Source: Bretschneidera sinensis
Lineage: Eukaryota; Streptophyta; Magnoliopsida; Brassicales; Akaniaceae
NCBI GenBank assembly: GCA_023935145.1
Contig: CM043704.1
Span: 95,567,873-95,631,872, forward strand
Direction: 5' to 3'
DNA length: 64,000 bases
The position numbers and the translations under genes are program-made. This document shows, one piece after another, positions 1 through 12,424 of the stretch; position 1 is the stretch's first letter, and the number at the start of each line of letters is the position of its first letter. The notes beneath the pieces were generated by a model. It did no database searches, was not told where the DNA came from, and was given only the letters and a program-made list of their open reading frames with translations.

Positions 1-2493
1 GTCTCTTGCTTCCTCACAATTTTCTTCTCTTCTAATAACACATTACTAGCAAATCACTTAAAAGACATGAGAGGATCCTTTGCACTTTTGTGAGAACGGA
101 CAAAACAAAGATCAGCGCGAGGGAGCCCCACAAATATCTTCGTCTGTTCTCACTGAATCTTCTACAACCAGAATCAGCGTAAGGTATATAAAACTGAGTT
201 TTTTTATTACATTTTTTGAAACAAGAAAATACATGCTGGAGAGCTCCCTGCCTCAAACCTTAGTCAAGTTCTAATCTAATCCAGTACAGAAACTTCACTG
301 GGTAAATCCAAAATGGATGGAATCCTGATTGGTTAAAAATCAAAATCATAACGAGTGAATCATATCTGGTCCAACTAATAGAAGCCACAGATGTATCATC
401 AACTAAATCTTCTTAGCATCTGAGTGCCTCTGTCTATATTGCTTGAGCCTTTTCACAGTTGGAAGTACATGTAAGCAAATGGAACCCATCGCACAAACAA
501 ACAAACGCTTTTCATCCTTATAGAGTTATGGGGGTGTTGTAGAAATCTCATTCACACATTAAGCATTCCCATCTGCATATTCCCCATCTATAGATCTTTA
601 CCCTTCCAACAAAATCCACTTATTAAAGTTCCTATTTTTCAAAAATTCATATCTTTGTCCAAAGATTCCATCTAGAAAGCAATTATGCTTTTGCGGCCAG
701 TGTAGGACCCGACCGGGCAGCTCTCTTTTCCGTCAGCATAAAGTTCTAGATTCCTGATTCTGTGGATTGTCTGATAAAAGGGCTAGAGATAAATGAGCCT
801 ATTTCAGGTTTTCAGCCCCTTAAAACCCACTTACGCAATACATTAGCAAAGTTACACCCTAAAGTCTATGAGAGTTTGTGGACTTGTGGGAACTCAACTT
901 TCTCCAAATTGTAAGGAAGGACCACTGGCAGAAAGATGAAGTCCGGAGAGGACGAATCCATAGATATTACTTTATTTGGATAGACTCATAGACTGAATGA
1001 TAAGGATTCCAAATATCAACAAGAAAGTGTATCTCAAAGAATCACCTTTTCTTTTTCTTATTTCGTACTGACTCCTAGAAAGTTGCTCAAGTTATTTTCA
1101 ACCAATGATCACGGGCTAGCCCCATTAGCATGTGGCCAGAATCCATGACCATGACTCATGCAACTTGACACTAGGAAAATCTTTTTTACAGAAGGCTTGC
1201 AAATCTGCTTACTATATTTTAACTTATGGTACCAATAACAGCTGGTGGCTAAGTAATTTTTTGTTTTTGTTTTATAAACGAATTCAATCACTACAAGAAA
1301 GCAGCCAGCAAAACGGCTAAAAAAAAAGAGGAAACATCAAAAGTAGTAGGCAATATGTTTCTGTGCAAATACTAGGACAGAAATTACCTTTTTGTTCTCA
1401 AATAAAATGAGATTTTAAATCCTTCTGCAGAACTATAGTTCTGTTAGTGGATCTAAAGATTTGTTATATATAAAATTATGCAATTTCTGAAGAGAAACCT
1501 AATTCTATCACTGTAAAATCATGAAGATTGGAAGGAATCATATGCCACCCATTTCCCAACAATCGAATCTTCCTATTCCTACAATTTTAACTCATAATTT
1601 GGAGGGTTGGATCCATGTATTCTAGAAGTTGCCTAATAGATTTTACTAAAGTCTACTTGCAGGATTTTAGTGAACATAGGCCCACAGGTAGGGACTACTC
1701 TAACCAACTTGCAGCCTATAATCCATGGTATCACGCCACCGGCCTCTGAATTCTGATGCTTTCTTAGATTTGACTTTTTATTCCAAGCAGATATTTAGTC
1801 TCCCCTAAGAAATTATGTCATTTTCTTGATTGAGCTACTTCCTAAGTAAGCAGTTTATGGATAGTTAATAGCTCAGATGAGGTTAACTCCAAGAACTTAA
1901 TCAGTAACTGGTACTGCAAGACCCTGTGTTTGTTAAAGAGACGATATCTAACTACCAAAGTAACATTTTGTGAAAAGAAAATGTAGAGGTTTATACATCA
2001 ATAGCATTCTAATATATTGCAATAACATAAATGACTTCAATGGATTATCTGCAATCTGCTTATGTACTGAACAAAGAGATAAATCTATAACAACAAGATG
2101 AGAACTCTACAATATAGCACATTAAATAATCTTATAGTAATTAATTAAATGCTTCAAATGGTATCATGATATTCTACAAAAGGAATTTTCTAATGAATCA
2201 CAGTAGGCACCATTTGCCAGGAACAAGCAAAGAAACAAATCAGCAAAATGATTGTTAAAAAGCTCAACCTTCTAGAATAATATGTTGAAACCAGATCTTT
2301 CATTAATGTTTATGTGGTAAACATAGGAAGATGAGGAATGAGAAGAGGAGACGAGGAGCCAACAGTTTCCTTTAGGTAAGACCACAATATATGACCTTCA
2401 TCATTCATATCCAAATAACAAAATAAAAATATAAGCATTCATCATGAAGGAGGGTTATAGACATTAAAAACTGTTACGAATCCTAATGGTTTA
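1..2493. other. Intergenic, no gene recognised
   Basis: AT-rich sequence with only short ORFs that lack family motifs or a convincing exon pattern. The longest open stretches near 32-274 and 1109-1320 overlap on both strands and use non-ATG starts, so I do not call them genes. I cannot exclude a UTR or distal exon of a gene whose body lies to the left of the window. Confidence 0.5.
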
Positions 2494-2666
2494 TGTTGAG
2501 AATCCTATTAGGTTTCCTATTATGTGTCTTAATAAGTTTCTTAGTTTTACTTTAGTTTATGTCTCCTAATCCTATTAGATTTGATATTTATAAGTCTGTA
2601 GAACTATTGAATTGTATTCAGATAATTAACAATACAAAGAATTCATTTCAATTCTTCTTTTCAACA
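2494..2666 (+). mobile_element. LTR of a small copia-type or TRIM element, remnant
   Basis: A 173-bp stretch begins TGTTGA and ends TCAACA, the perfect short inverted ends expected of an LTR. It is followed directly by TGGGATCAGAGC (2667-2678), one mismatch from the initiator-Met tRNA primer-binding site TGGTATCAGAGC used by many plant copia and TRIM elements. Inside the LTR there is a late AT-rich stretch with TATTTATAAG. I see no matching 3' LTR or pol ORF downstream, so this is probably a 5' end left by deletion. The LTR could instead start at 2472, where a similar motif (TGTTACGAATCC) occurs. Confidence 0.65.
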
Positions 2667-2678
2667 TGGGATCAGAGC
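2667..2678 (+). other. Primer-binding site of the copia-type remnant
   Basis: TGGGATCAGAGC lies immediately 3' of the LTR end and matches the complement of the initiator-Met tRNA 3' end at 11 of 12 positions. It fixes the LTR boundary and the + orientation. Confidence 0.65.
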
Positions 2679-5032
2679 TTTAGTTTGGGTTCCTAGTGGT
2701 GGCGGTAGTTCTTTTTCCTCTAACAGGTTATTTTTCTGTTTTTCCGAAGAGATTCTGTTGAATTCCGTGTTTTTTTGCTGTTGTTGGAGAAAAAGAAAAA
2801 AAAAAGAGAAAAAAATTAGTGAAGCAAAGGCAGAATAAAAACAATATTCATTATGTGATCTTCTATTTCCTCTTCAAAAAGAAGAAGAGTTCAAACTAAT
2901 TGATATTTATTATATTAGAATACTAGTTAAAACAGTACCTGTTGAGTACATGTAACAAGCAGATATTTTTCACAATTGTACATTAAAATAATACTTAACT
3001 TCCATCAAGTCCATGCTAAATGATAGAAGGATTTAATGTAAGACTATAATAATACTACATTACTCACTTAAATGTGGTAGACATAAAAAGATAAGAAATG
3101 AGAAGAGTTAAAAACCAAATGGGACATAAGGTTTCTTGCATCCAGTCCAAAAAAGATTCTAACACATTATTGCATTTCGGTTGCCCATGACTGACATGAT
3201 ATCAGTTCAGATATGAATATGGTTCTTCATCACTAACAGGTAAACCATGGGTGGAACAGATGTACGGGCCATCCAAGGGCAAACCATTTGTGCACCCTAT
3301 AGAAGTAAAACTTCAAATCACTTTTCCTTTTGCATGAGGGATAACCAAATAGAGCAATAAAAAACAATAATTCCCAAATCTATTATGGGTTACAATTAAA
3401 CAACAAGTGGGCAAACTATATGAGCGAATCTTTGTGACTCCAGTACATCATCCTGAAGTAACAGCTAACAACAAAGCAAACAGATCGTCAAAGGATACCT
3501 TTTTGCCATGTATAGTTTCATTTCATTTTGTATTACTTGGTATGTGCTTTTGAAGTGTTTGGGACATTAAAGGACTAAATTCCTTATAGTACCATAGAAT
3601 AATTTATCTCTACTAGGCCTACTTATCACAATTCACATTACCTTATTATGTATTTATGAATCTTGAGAAACATGGTTTTGTGAATTGATGTTGATGCTTT
3701 CATGATTGAGATGAAATTCAACTGATCATGTTTCTATGTGGTGTTCATCACAAGATATGCTAATTCAGTAGTACTCTAGTCAAGCAGAAATTAATCTTAG
3801 TTTTTCAATTTTGTGATTAACAGTGAAGACTAGAAGCAATGCTATCATTGAACAATGATGATTTTAACTGAAATGAAATCACAATATCCAACAGAAGTGA
3901 AATCTATAAATAAAATCAATTGACTAAACATTCTTGCATACAATATGGAAGAAATGGTTTTGTGCAAACTATAATTAGAAAGAAAAAAGGTGCTCAATGT
4001 GCCTACTGATGATATGACCTTAACTGGAAATCCAAACATCCAAGAGAGCCAAATGATAAAAGGGTCGGTAACATTTATTGACCTTTCCTAAGAGAAAAAG
4101 AAAACACAAGATTATCATGTACGAACACAGATAGCCAGCTAGGATGCTTGGAATGTTGTTCAGGACAGAGTCATCTTTACAAGATTACACACCTATAATA
4201 AAGGGAACCCACAAAAGAGTTCCTTGCTACAGGCCTTTTAAAGGAGAATATATGGACTGTGGTGCAGTTGTGAAAATCTTAGTACGGTCAGAGGATTGAT
4301 TGTAATTCAAGCCAGGACACATCTAGTCCTGCAAGGCGAATAAAAACATGAGGGGTAATCTCAATAGAATCCTAGCAGATTGAGAAGCTCATATTGAGAT
4401 TTTTTACTTTGTTGTTTTCCTCTGTTGGCATGCATCATGCTTATCTTCTTAGGCTTTTACCAAACTGAATTTACCTTTGTGTCCAAGAAGTAGGCAACTA
4501 CCATAAACCAAACCGCGTGAATTATGCTGAAACAAAGTTTATTAGCTAAGGAAGAGATTTTTTTGGGTTTGATAGGTTATACTGTTTTTAGAACTTTTTA
4601 TGTGTTCTCTAACATATAAGTCCACATGATTATAACTTAATAAAAAAATACTAAGTGGTATGATGTGCATAATAAAGAAAGAAAAGGACATATTTCTGTT
4701 AACCCATTAATTATTTTAGTTTATGGAAATACTGATTCTCTTCTATGATATTTGGATTCGGGCACGAGTGTCGGACACGTAAGTGTCAGATTCGTCTATA
4801 TTTTATAATTTCTTGTAAAATTTTCTTTAATTTGTAGTGTCCATATGTCATACCCTTATCCGAGTATCAAAGTGTGACACAAGTATTGGAAGATAAAGTG
4901 AAGAGTCATGTAACATAGATTCTCTTACATTTTTTTTCTTGATCTTTGTCCTGCATCATTTTGTGGTTCCAAAGGAGACAAATCATTAAAATTCTACTAC
5001 ACATTGCAAGATTTCTATGCCAACTGGCATTA
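2679..5032. other. Intergenic, no gene recognised
   Basis: AT-rich. The first 150 bp after the primer-binding site, ending in a purine-rich run near 2789-2817, may be the internal leader of the truncated retroelement. The remainder shows no ORF with a recognisable domain on either strand. Confidence 0.5.
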
Positions 5033-5050
5033 CCCCCCCCCCCCCCCCCC
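5033..5050 (+). repeat. Poly-C tract of 18 bases
   Basis: An uninterrupted run of 18 C residues ends about 14 bp before the TATA box of the RADIALIS-like gene. It is the only long C/G homopolymer in an otherwise AT-rich window, and its exact length may be a sequencing or assembly estimate. Confidence 0.9.
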
Positions 5051-5063
5051 AAGCTCCTTCCCT

Positions 5064-5069
5064 TATAAA
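5064..5069 (+). promoter_or_regulatory. TATA box of the RADIALIS-like gene at 5245
   Basis: TATAAA lies 176 bp before the ATG at 5245. That would place a transcription start near 5095-5100 and give a 5' leader of about 150 nt. It is the best TATA match upstream of the gene. Confidence 0.55.
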
Positions 5070-5244
5070 GAGCAAGCAATTGCCACCTCTTTGCACATAT
5101 CAGCCCCTTGACTAGTGGTCTTCTTCCTTTTGACTCTCCTTATCCTCCTCACTACGCTTTGCCTTTGAAACCTCTCCAAAACCGTCCTCTGTAGTGATTT
5201 TATTTACCTAAATTTGGACTATATTTCCTATCTTAGCCTAAGCA

Positions 5245-6277
5245 ATGGCATCAAGTTCAATATCCTCACGCGGCTCCGGCTTGTGGACTGCTAAGGAAAA
5301 CAAAGCCTTTGAGAGGGCTCTGGCAGTGTATGACAAGGACACCCCTGACCGTTGGTACAATATTGCCAAAGCTGTTGGTGGGAAAACAGCAGAACAAGTG
5401 AAGAAGCAGTATGAGCTCCTGGTGGAGGATGTCAAGCATATTGAGTCAGGCCAAGTGCCTTTCCCCAACTACAAGACTACTGGAGGGAGTTCCCTTGGCA
5501 ACATGACTGAAGAGGAAAAAAGGTACTAGTCTAGTATAATAGTAGTCCCCACAAAAATAAAAAGGCCCGCATTTCACCTAAGCAATAGCTTCTTAATTTA
5601 AAATCTCTTAGCAGCACTTAGTTTCTTTCTATTGGTCTTATTCTATACAATAAGAGTAATATGTTGACTTCTTAAAACATGGGGATGCCACAATTGAAGG
5701 AGGCCAAATCTTAAAAAAGGGCATGTCACAGTTTCACTTTTAAGTCTTAACTGTAAAGCTTTAGTAGGGACTCTCTGACTCCTCCTGTGAAGCATGACGC
5801 AGTCTATCTCCAGTAACACTAGGTATTGTTTGCTCAGTTTATTTCTAAGTGCTGCTCTCGCTTTTAGAGCCAAAACTGCTTATGTTTTTGCTCTTCAAAT
5901 GAGAAAATAAGGAAAGCACTTAACAAATCTGAGCCAAACAGAGCCGACTTTGGCAGGAAATATCCACATCAACACACCAAATCTTCATAGTTTCAAGGTT
6001 ACAAATAAAGCCCTCCCAAGAAAATTATAGACTTCTAATTTTCTATCTGTTATCCCACAAGCATTTTTCACGTGCCACTAATAATAACAATAATAAATCT
6101 AACAATTATGAGCTTAGAACAACAAATCTATACTTAACAACGCAATTTCTTCTTCGTCTTCTTCAATAATATTAGTAAAAATTCCTCAACTAGTATCCTA
6201 TACGTGCTTAATCTAACTGATCTTTTGTTTTCCTCTTATTTCTCATATTCAGGATGAAAAATTTGAGGCTCAACTAA
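5245..6277 (+). CDS. RADIALIS-like MYB/SANT transcription factor
   Basis: Small single-repeat MYB protein of the RADIALIS-like (RL/SANT) family. In snapdragon, RADIALIS controls floral asymmetry by competing with DRIF-type MYBs. Exon 1 is 5245-5522 and exon 2 is 6253-6277, separated by a 730-nt intron (GTACTAG...ATTCAG). Splicing replaces the immediate stop of the unspliced frame with an Arg codon split by the intron, and the C-terminus ends MKNLRLN. The product is 100 aa, the usual family length. The SANT repeat covers about residues 11-63 with W14, W37 and Y55 at the spaced aromatic positions. After it comes the family motif with VPFPNYKT near 71-78. The ATG follows a leader with a TATA box. 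A second family member lies at 39899-41205. I see no damage, so this is probably functional. The exact orthologue is not assigned. Confidence 0.93.
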
Positions 6278-8423
6278 AATGTGGAGATGAACTCCTATTA
6301 TCAACTCAACAATAAAGAAGATCTAATTTATCTTCTCCTAAGATTAGTTATTGCCGTAGTAGTACCAATCGAAGAATCACCATGCAGCGACTCTTTTATC
6401 TTCTCTTCTCTGTTCTTGTTATGTTATTTTTCTTCTTCATTTGGTTTTTAATTTTAACTTGAGTTTACTCAATATGTGAATGCTCCGATTATGTAAGAAT
6501 TCTCCATCTGAAATATATTATTAAGTGTTTAGTTTATTAAATGTGACGATTTTGATCCACTTATTCAATGCAAAATAAAATTAAAATAAGAAAAAAGAAA
6601 GAAACAAAGATGAACTGACCTCGGGAATCAATCATCTGAAACCAATATCGTTCGATCCAAAGATCTGCGACCAAGTCATTCAAATTTTGATTGTGTAAAC
6701 GTAAAGATTCTATAGAGATAGCTCGCGGATAGAGAAAGAGAGGAAGCAGTTAAACAGAGAGAGATGAAAGAGGCGGGAAATTTGTTAATTTGAAATTAAT
6801 TAGGGCGGAAATTAAAGTTAGTACATTTTTAGCCACATGGCTTATGGCTACGGGATAATCACTTTTTCCTGTCTGCCTATTGTACATTCGTACATAGTTT
6901 TTTTTTTTTATTTTATAATTTGTTTATTATTTTCCCTTTAATTTTCTCATTTTCTAACCGTTTGGCCTATTTTTTTAAAACCTTTTCTGTTTTCAAAAAT
7001 AAAAGTGAGGTTAAATATCAAAAAATGGTTTTTAAGAATAATTAAAAGTTAAAATCAGTTTTTAAGAAATTTAATTTAATTTAAAATTCAGTTTGACAAT
7101 TGTTTTAATAAATACTAATTAACTTTTAATTTCACAATTAATTTATCAAAATTATTTTAATAACCAAAAACTGAAATTATAGTTATGTCATTTCATTATA
7201 ACATATTCATTTCTGTTTTGTCTCCGAAGTTTTAATATTATGTTTAATTAATTTTATCATTTTCAAGAGAGATATTTTATTGTTGTTTTGAGATGTATAA
7301 AATTTTCATGGTTCAAGTTTGTTAATGTTTTTTTTTATCATACACTTACTCTAAAATAATTGCAAATCTCACAGTGAATTATAGAATGCTATAATTTTGA
7401 GCTGTTCCAAAATGTTTGAAGATGTTAAATAATACAAAAGAAACTTGTAAAAAGATTAAGTAGGAGCCACTAAGATTACAATATCTTAAGTTTGACTCAC
7501 CTAAATTATTTTTACTATTTATTAATTATTTTTTTTCACTTTAAATGGATAATTTAGTAAGATCATGGGTTTATAACCGAACTATGTTATTGTTCTATAG
7601 GTTTCTTTGATTCTCTTTTGTTGATAAGTGATCTCCGAACCACGATCCTATTTATTTAAGAATTTAAATCGAGGTTAAGTTTATTGTGAGATTGGATATC
7701 ATCATGACAAATTTAAATTTTAATATTTTTTATTTGATGATATGACATTCAATTTGACCATAAACTCGATTTCATTTCAATTTTCAAATGAAGAGGATTA
7801 TGATCCGTGATCTCCTATTGTGCTTCAACATTTAATAACTACCTAATTCATTAAAAAAAAGAAATTTGAAGATTATTTACAGCTAACTACACAAGTTTTA
7901 CTAGATTTAAAACTATTAAGCTCATCAATTCCCTGGCCATCATGTTTTATGACAGCAAAACAGCTATGTGCTCGAGGCATGCTGCAGTAGTATATAAAAT
8001 ATAGAAGAAACAAAAGTCAAATAAACTCTGGATCTTAACCGTTTTAAGAAATAATTATGGGCATAATTATTACTCCATATATTGAGAAGTCAAGACTCAG
8101 AAGACATCCTAAAGCTTAATCATGGGATGCTTTTGCCATATTTAGGAGAGATTAGCAAATCAGAAATGTTAGGTTGGTTCGTTGAACAACCTCTCAATAG
8201 TCAACAACTTACGAGATATGTGCTTCCTGTTGCTTCAAAAGTTGGCAACACAAGAAATCCAGCTCTAAAAGTTTTAATCTTCCCGATTAAAAGAAATAGA
8301 AAAGAAAAAAATTGTCTGACCTCAAATTATGGATTATGGCAGAGCCATTGTGAATGAGTTTATGCATATTCATGGACTGAAGAAGACTGCAAGCATTCAT
8401 AATCAACTCTTAAATGTACACAT
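6278..8423. other. Intergenic with a possible minus-strand 5' leader near 6627-6800
   Basis: The minus strand at 6627-6800 reads as a CT-rich leader ending in a good donor context (CCCGAG followed by GTCAGT at about 6626). It is preceded by TTTCCCGCC near 6773-6783, an E2F-type site. It could be a first exon of a minus-strand gene, but I found no downstream coding exon to join. The rest (6800-8420) is very AT-rich with no recognisable gene. Confidence 0.3.
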
Positions 8424-8426
8424 TAA

Positions 8427-8632
8427 GGACACATTTGATAAACAAGATAAAGAAAGAATGGGATTAGATAAATAACTAAGAGGATAAGATGTCTCAACCT
8501 CTCAAATTGGATGAGTTTATTCTGTTATCACCATCACACCAGATGAAAATCCTCCTCTTAACTTATCCATCAAACATACCCAAAAAATAAAAATCATCAT
8601 ATTCTCCTTTATCTTATCTAGCAAACACACCC
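8427..8632. mobile_element. Tourist-like (PIF/Harbinger) MITE
   Basis: This 206-bp element has no coding capacity. Imperfect terminal inverted repeats of about 26 bp begin GGACACATTTG on the left and GGGTGTGTTTG on the right (read from the other strand), and both continue to AAGATAAAG. It is flanked by TAA at 8424-8426 and at 8633-8635, the 3-bp TTA/TAA target duplication of PIF/Harbinger elements. Confidence 0.7.
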
Positions 8633-9072
8633 TAAACCTCTACTAAAATCTGTAAAGACGTAAAAGTTGCTGGTCCTATCTACTTGTCAAAATAAGAAAG
8701 TTGCTGGTCCTATCAAGCGTTTGGCAATTAACCTAGCTAGGGCTTCACAACTTTCATCTGAGATCAAATTCAGTTCACATTACAGGTTAAGGAGTTTAGG
8801 GAAAAGAAAAAATTACCTTCATCCATAGGCCCAGTAGGCCTCCTATGGACCAAAATGGAAAGGAACTGATACTCTACTATCTTCAAATGATTGACAGGCT
8901 CAGCTATGAGAGTTTAATAAAATCTCCCACTTCCACATCCTAGACTTCCAAAATGAACCAGGCTCAAAGGCATCAAATAAGAAATACAGTTACCATAACA
9001 AATTGTATGATTTATTTAAACATTTTCACAGTTCTTTATATTCTAGATTTGCTTGATTATCAGCCCACAAGG

Positions 9073-9400
9073 TTCATACACGGTTGACAAATATACCATT
9101 GTTACATGGGAATCATAACAACCATAATTACCATTACCAAATTGTTCAAGATCTTGGAAATAAACTAGGGCTTAGTGTCACTTAGACATCATGAAGCGGT
9201 TTCACCCACTAAGCAAATGATGTGCCATAAAGTCTACATAAGTTTCATACACGGATTAACATCAATTTAACCGAACCATAACAACCAAGTACCTAAACAA
9301 ATTGTTCAAGATCTTCAAAATAAACTAGGAAGCAGTTTCTTCCACCGAGTAAATGTTGCACCACAAGTTCTATAGCACTCATTTATCCACTATCAAATTT
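9073..9400. repeat. Diverged tandem duplication, about 171-bp period
   Basis: Two adjacent copies begin at TTCATACACGG (9073 and 9244). They share further blocks, including AAATTGTTCAAGATCTT and AAATAAACTAGG in the same order. The copies are clearly diverged, so the duplication is old. It lies in the 3' flank of the small gene at 9687-10072. Confidence 0.6.
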
Positions 9401-9686
9401 ATCTCAAATCAATCAAAACGTGGTTATCTACCTGTTAAAGAAAACCAGGTCATAAAAGTGCACAACCAAATGAACAAAGGTTCATCTAGGAAATCAATTC
9501 ATTTCACGTCCAGCTGAAAACAGTAAACTCTTATTTGTACAAATTTACTCACCTAAAATAGACTGAAACCACACAAATATGATTTTTCCAAGCTACGACT
9601 AAATATGTAAAATTTAGCCAGGTACAAATTTGTTTAGATGGATCTGAAACTAGACAACAAGCTACCACAAGATGAGGGAAGATACT

Positions 9687-10072
9687 CTACTCTGAAACTG
9701 TTGTTTGAAGGGGCAGAGAACTTTCAACTTCTTTAGTCTCCGCACTCCTTTCCACCACAATTTTTGACATTCCAAACATCTGAAAATCAACCCATACTAT
9801 TCAGTCAGAAACAACACAGATTACACAATGAAGAAGTATATGAACAAGCAGCAATAACATAGAAGTTGAAAGGGGAAACAAACCTTCTGAATGGTCTTCT
9901 TTAAGCAAGTTTTGTGTTCATCCATTGATGCATGGATGAACTCATCAATGTGGTCCTTCACATCCTCAAGGAAAGTGGCTTCTTCATTCTTCTTCTTTCG
10001 ACATGAACTGATGGCAGGGGTGGTGACAGCAGGAGATGACTGCTTTTCAAGTTGACTTTTTTGTATCTCCAT
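9687..10072 (-). CDS. Small conserved plant protein of unknown function
   Basis: Two exons on the minus strand: exon 1 is 9884-10072 (63 codons from ATG) and exon 2 is 9687-9779. The 104-nt intron starts GTTTGT and ends TTTTCAG. The spliced product is 93 aa. Residues 33-63 are rich in acidic and His residues (FLEDVKDHIDEFIHAS, then DEHKTCLKKTIQK), and exon 2 opens with MFGMSKIVVE. I recall this block as conserved in short uncharacterised proteins of other plants, but know no biochemical role. No signal peptide or membrane segment is visible. A splice acceptor (TTGTTGTCAG) ends at 10086, 13 nt before the ATG, so an upstream non-coding exon is likely. A candidate lies at 22569-22615, beyond the E1 retroelement. 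Confidence 0.8.
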
Positions 10073-10085
10073 GTTTGGTATTTGC

Positions 10086-11823
10086 CTGACAACAAGACAC
10101 TTTTTGAACAAAATAATGATAGCGAGCAAGTTTTCAGTGACATCTTTAAGAGATTTGTCAGTAAAAATCAGTAACGCACTAAATGACCTCATAAGAAACT
10201 GCAAACTGATTTACTTATTCCAAAATCAAAATAGAGAAAAAAAATCTTTAAAAAAAAATGGTAAAGTGCCATATAGATTAAAAAAGTAAATAAGTCAGAA
10301 GTATGTAAAAGAAGTGATTATCCTTAGTGCACATAAGATATCACAAATTAAGATCAAATAACCAGTCCATTACATTCTCGCTTCCTTTCTTGGTACCCTT
10401 TGTTTCCTCAGTTCCCTTTCCATCTTAGAAATTATGCAGTTGGCTTCTATTTCACACATCAAACATACATTAACCATAGAAAGTACTTGGCTTGCACATT
10501 ATTTGTGAATAGCACATATGAAAATCCATGCCACTTTAAAACGCAATACAAGGTTTCAAGAAATAAGAAACCAATAACAAACCCTTGTTACCCATCAAAC
10601 CATATATGAATTATTCAGCACAAATGATTTGTTTGTCAAAAAAAAATTCCCCTTCTGAAACTGTATAGGCACAAATCATACAACAATAACAACTTCAAGG
10701 TTAAACAACGTTGGTTTAGTTCCCTTAGAACCACAAAAGAAGAGAAGGGACTACTTTTGAAGAAATTGCATGCAAATGTTCAGTAAAACTGCCACATCCA
10801 AAGGCCACACTTTATACACAAGTATCATATCCACACACCAACCACAGACCCAGCAATCCTATCAACTAATTCAGAGCTAATCACCATTACCGTTAGATTA
10901 CATCTCAGAATCACAAAGCCAAGTTATTAAGCAGCCCACAACAGCATATTTTTATTTCTCATTACTAAAGAAACTAATTAGCACAAAGTGCAAATATTCC
11001 AATCAATTCAAACCAAATCCACAATGAATGACAAGGTCTATCAAGTAGTTTACAATTAAAAAATAAAACAGAGAAAGAAGTCTCTCAAAGAAGAAAGCTC
11101 AAATTGATCCTTTTTTGTGTTTTTTCTTTCTTTCTTTTCAATCTTTTGTTGCTTCTATTTCCTTTCATCTCTTCTTGTGATCCTGCAGGTGGAAAAGAAG
11201 AACCAGCATTCGTGTTAAAATCATAGTTCAGACTGAACGTCAACCCAACCAAAGAACTGGATCAATGGGTCAGCGGTTCAACTAGTGGGTTAATGGTCAA
11301 ACCAGATGAACAAATAAAAGTTTAATTAGAACTAATTTTTTGTTCCCATGGTTTTCTATTACTTTCTAGCTATGTTGGAAAGCTAATTATCCAGCTTAAA
11401 AATGTATATTTTTCAATTTGTTGACAAAAAGAACATCCTTTATCTATAAATTGCTGTTTGGTGCCATTGATTACAAATTTGTACATTTGTACCAGCTAAA
11501 AGCCGTAACACTTACAGTTATACTACTATTGCCTAATTTGTATTCACTGAATGAGCCAAAAACATCCCATAATGAGGTTGAACAATGATATTCCAATACA
11601 TATTAGCCAAATGGTACTTCTATTTGAGTCACACAAATACCACTTTAATCGAATTGTAATATTTTGATGTTCCGCAGATCATTCAAATGAAAACCATTGA
11701 GTCAAATAATTTTGAACATCTTCACTCGCATGTGTAATTTTATCAATTTCCACCAGGAATTGTAGTTCGCTTTCACACGAAAACCTTAAATAATAAAGCA
11801 ACGTGTACATATTTAGAGGTAAT
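10086..11823. other. Probable intron or intergenic sequence, no gene recognised
   Basis: AT-rich sequence with no recognisable domain on either strand. If the small gene at 9687-10072 has its non-coding first exon at 22569-22615, this stretch is the proximal part of its 5'-UTR intron. Confidence 0.4.
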
Positions 11824-11828
11824 CAGAG

Positions 11829-12324
11829 TGTTGATGCCAAAAACGTGTTCGCTGAGTTGGACGCCGGATCTTGAGGAAACCTGTACATGGGAGAAGAAGT
11901 AAACTAGGCGGTTGCCGGAGGGAATGCCTCCGAGGATGCTTCGAAGCTTTTGTTAGTGCGTGATTAGAATAGTGGCGTTCTTATTTTAGGTTAAGAAAAG
12001 TCTGATCCCCTTTTTTGGAATGCGCACCCGAATCTTTTTATAGGGTTTTGAGACGGTTCTTTCGTCCAGGGCGGTGATGACCTGGGGTCTAGCTGGGTGG
12101 GCAATGATGTCCAGGAGGCCCAGCTGCATTGCCTTGCTGTCTCAGTTAGGGGTTGTCCACGTGTGAGGCGGCCCTTATGCCAAGGGTGGTGATGACGTGG
12201 AGGGCAAGATGACCTGGGGTCCAGCTGGGCGAACTTGGGTCATCCGTGTGTTGCCCTACTGCCTTAGCTTTGGGACGGTCCACATGTCGCGTTTCTATTG
12301 GGCATGTGTTTTTTTGCAGTATCA
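11829..12324 (-). repeat. 3' LTR of E1
   Basis: Read on the plus strand it begins TGTTGATGCC and ends GCAGTATCA, so in element sense it runs TGATACTGC to GGCATCAACA. It is 496 bp, compared with 378 bp for the other LTR. The right-hand copy lacks about 20 bp and about 95 bp that are present here. A TATA-like CTATAAAAAG lies on the minus strand near 12034-12044. Confidence 0.9.
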
Positions 12325-12345
12325 TAGGCCCCCCACTTTCTTGAG
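12325..12345 (-). other. Polypurine tract of E1
   Basis: On the minus strand this reads CTCAAGAAAGTGGGGGGCCT and then A, directly before the 3' LTR. E2 has the same motif at its 3' LTR (AAGGAAGTGGGGGCCTG), which supports its role as plus-strand primer. Confidence 0.8.
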
Positions 12346-12424
12346 TATATTTATGTGCTTAAGGAAGTATTGCAGGGTTCGGTCTTTAATAAAAAAGGAA
12401 TAATGTACCGAGCTTTTGACAGTG

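Noticed and set aside
8082..8357. Plus-strand ORF of 91 codons
   Set aside because: Starts at TTG, shows no recognisable motif and lies in AT-rich sequence next to a MITE. A gene is possible but unsupported.
10071..10289. Plus-strand ORF of 72 codons opposite the small gene
   Set aside because: It partly overlaps the 5' side of a supported minus-strand exon and has no motif; treated as a shadow.
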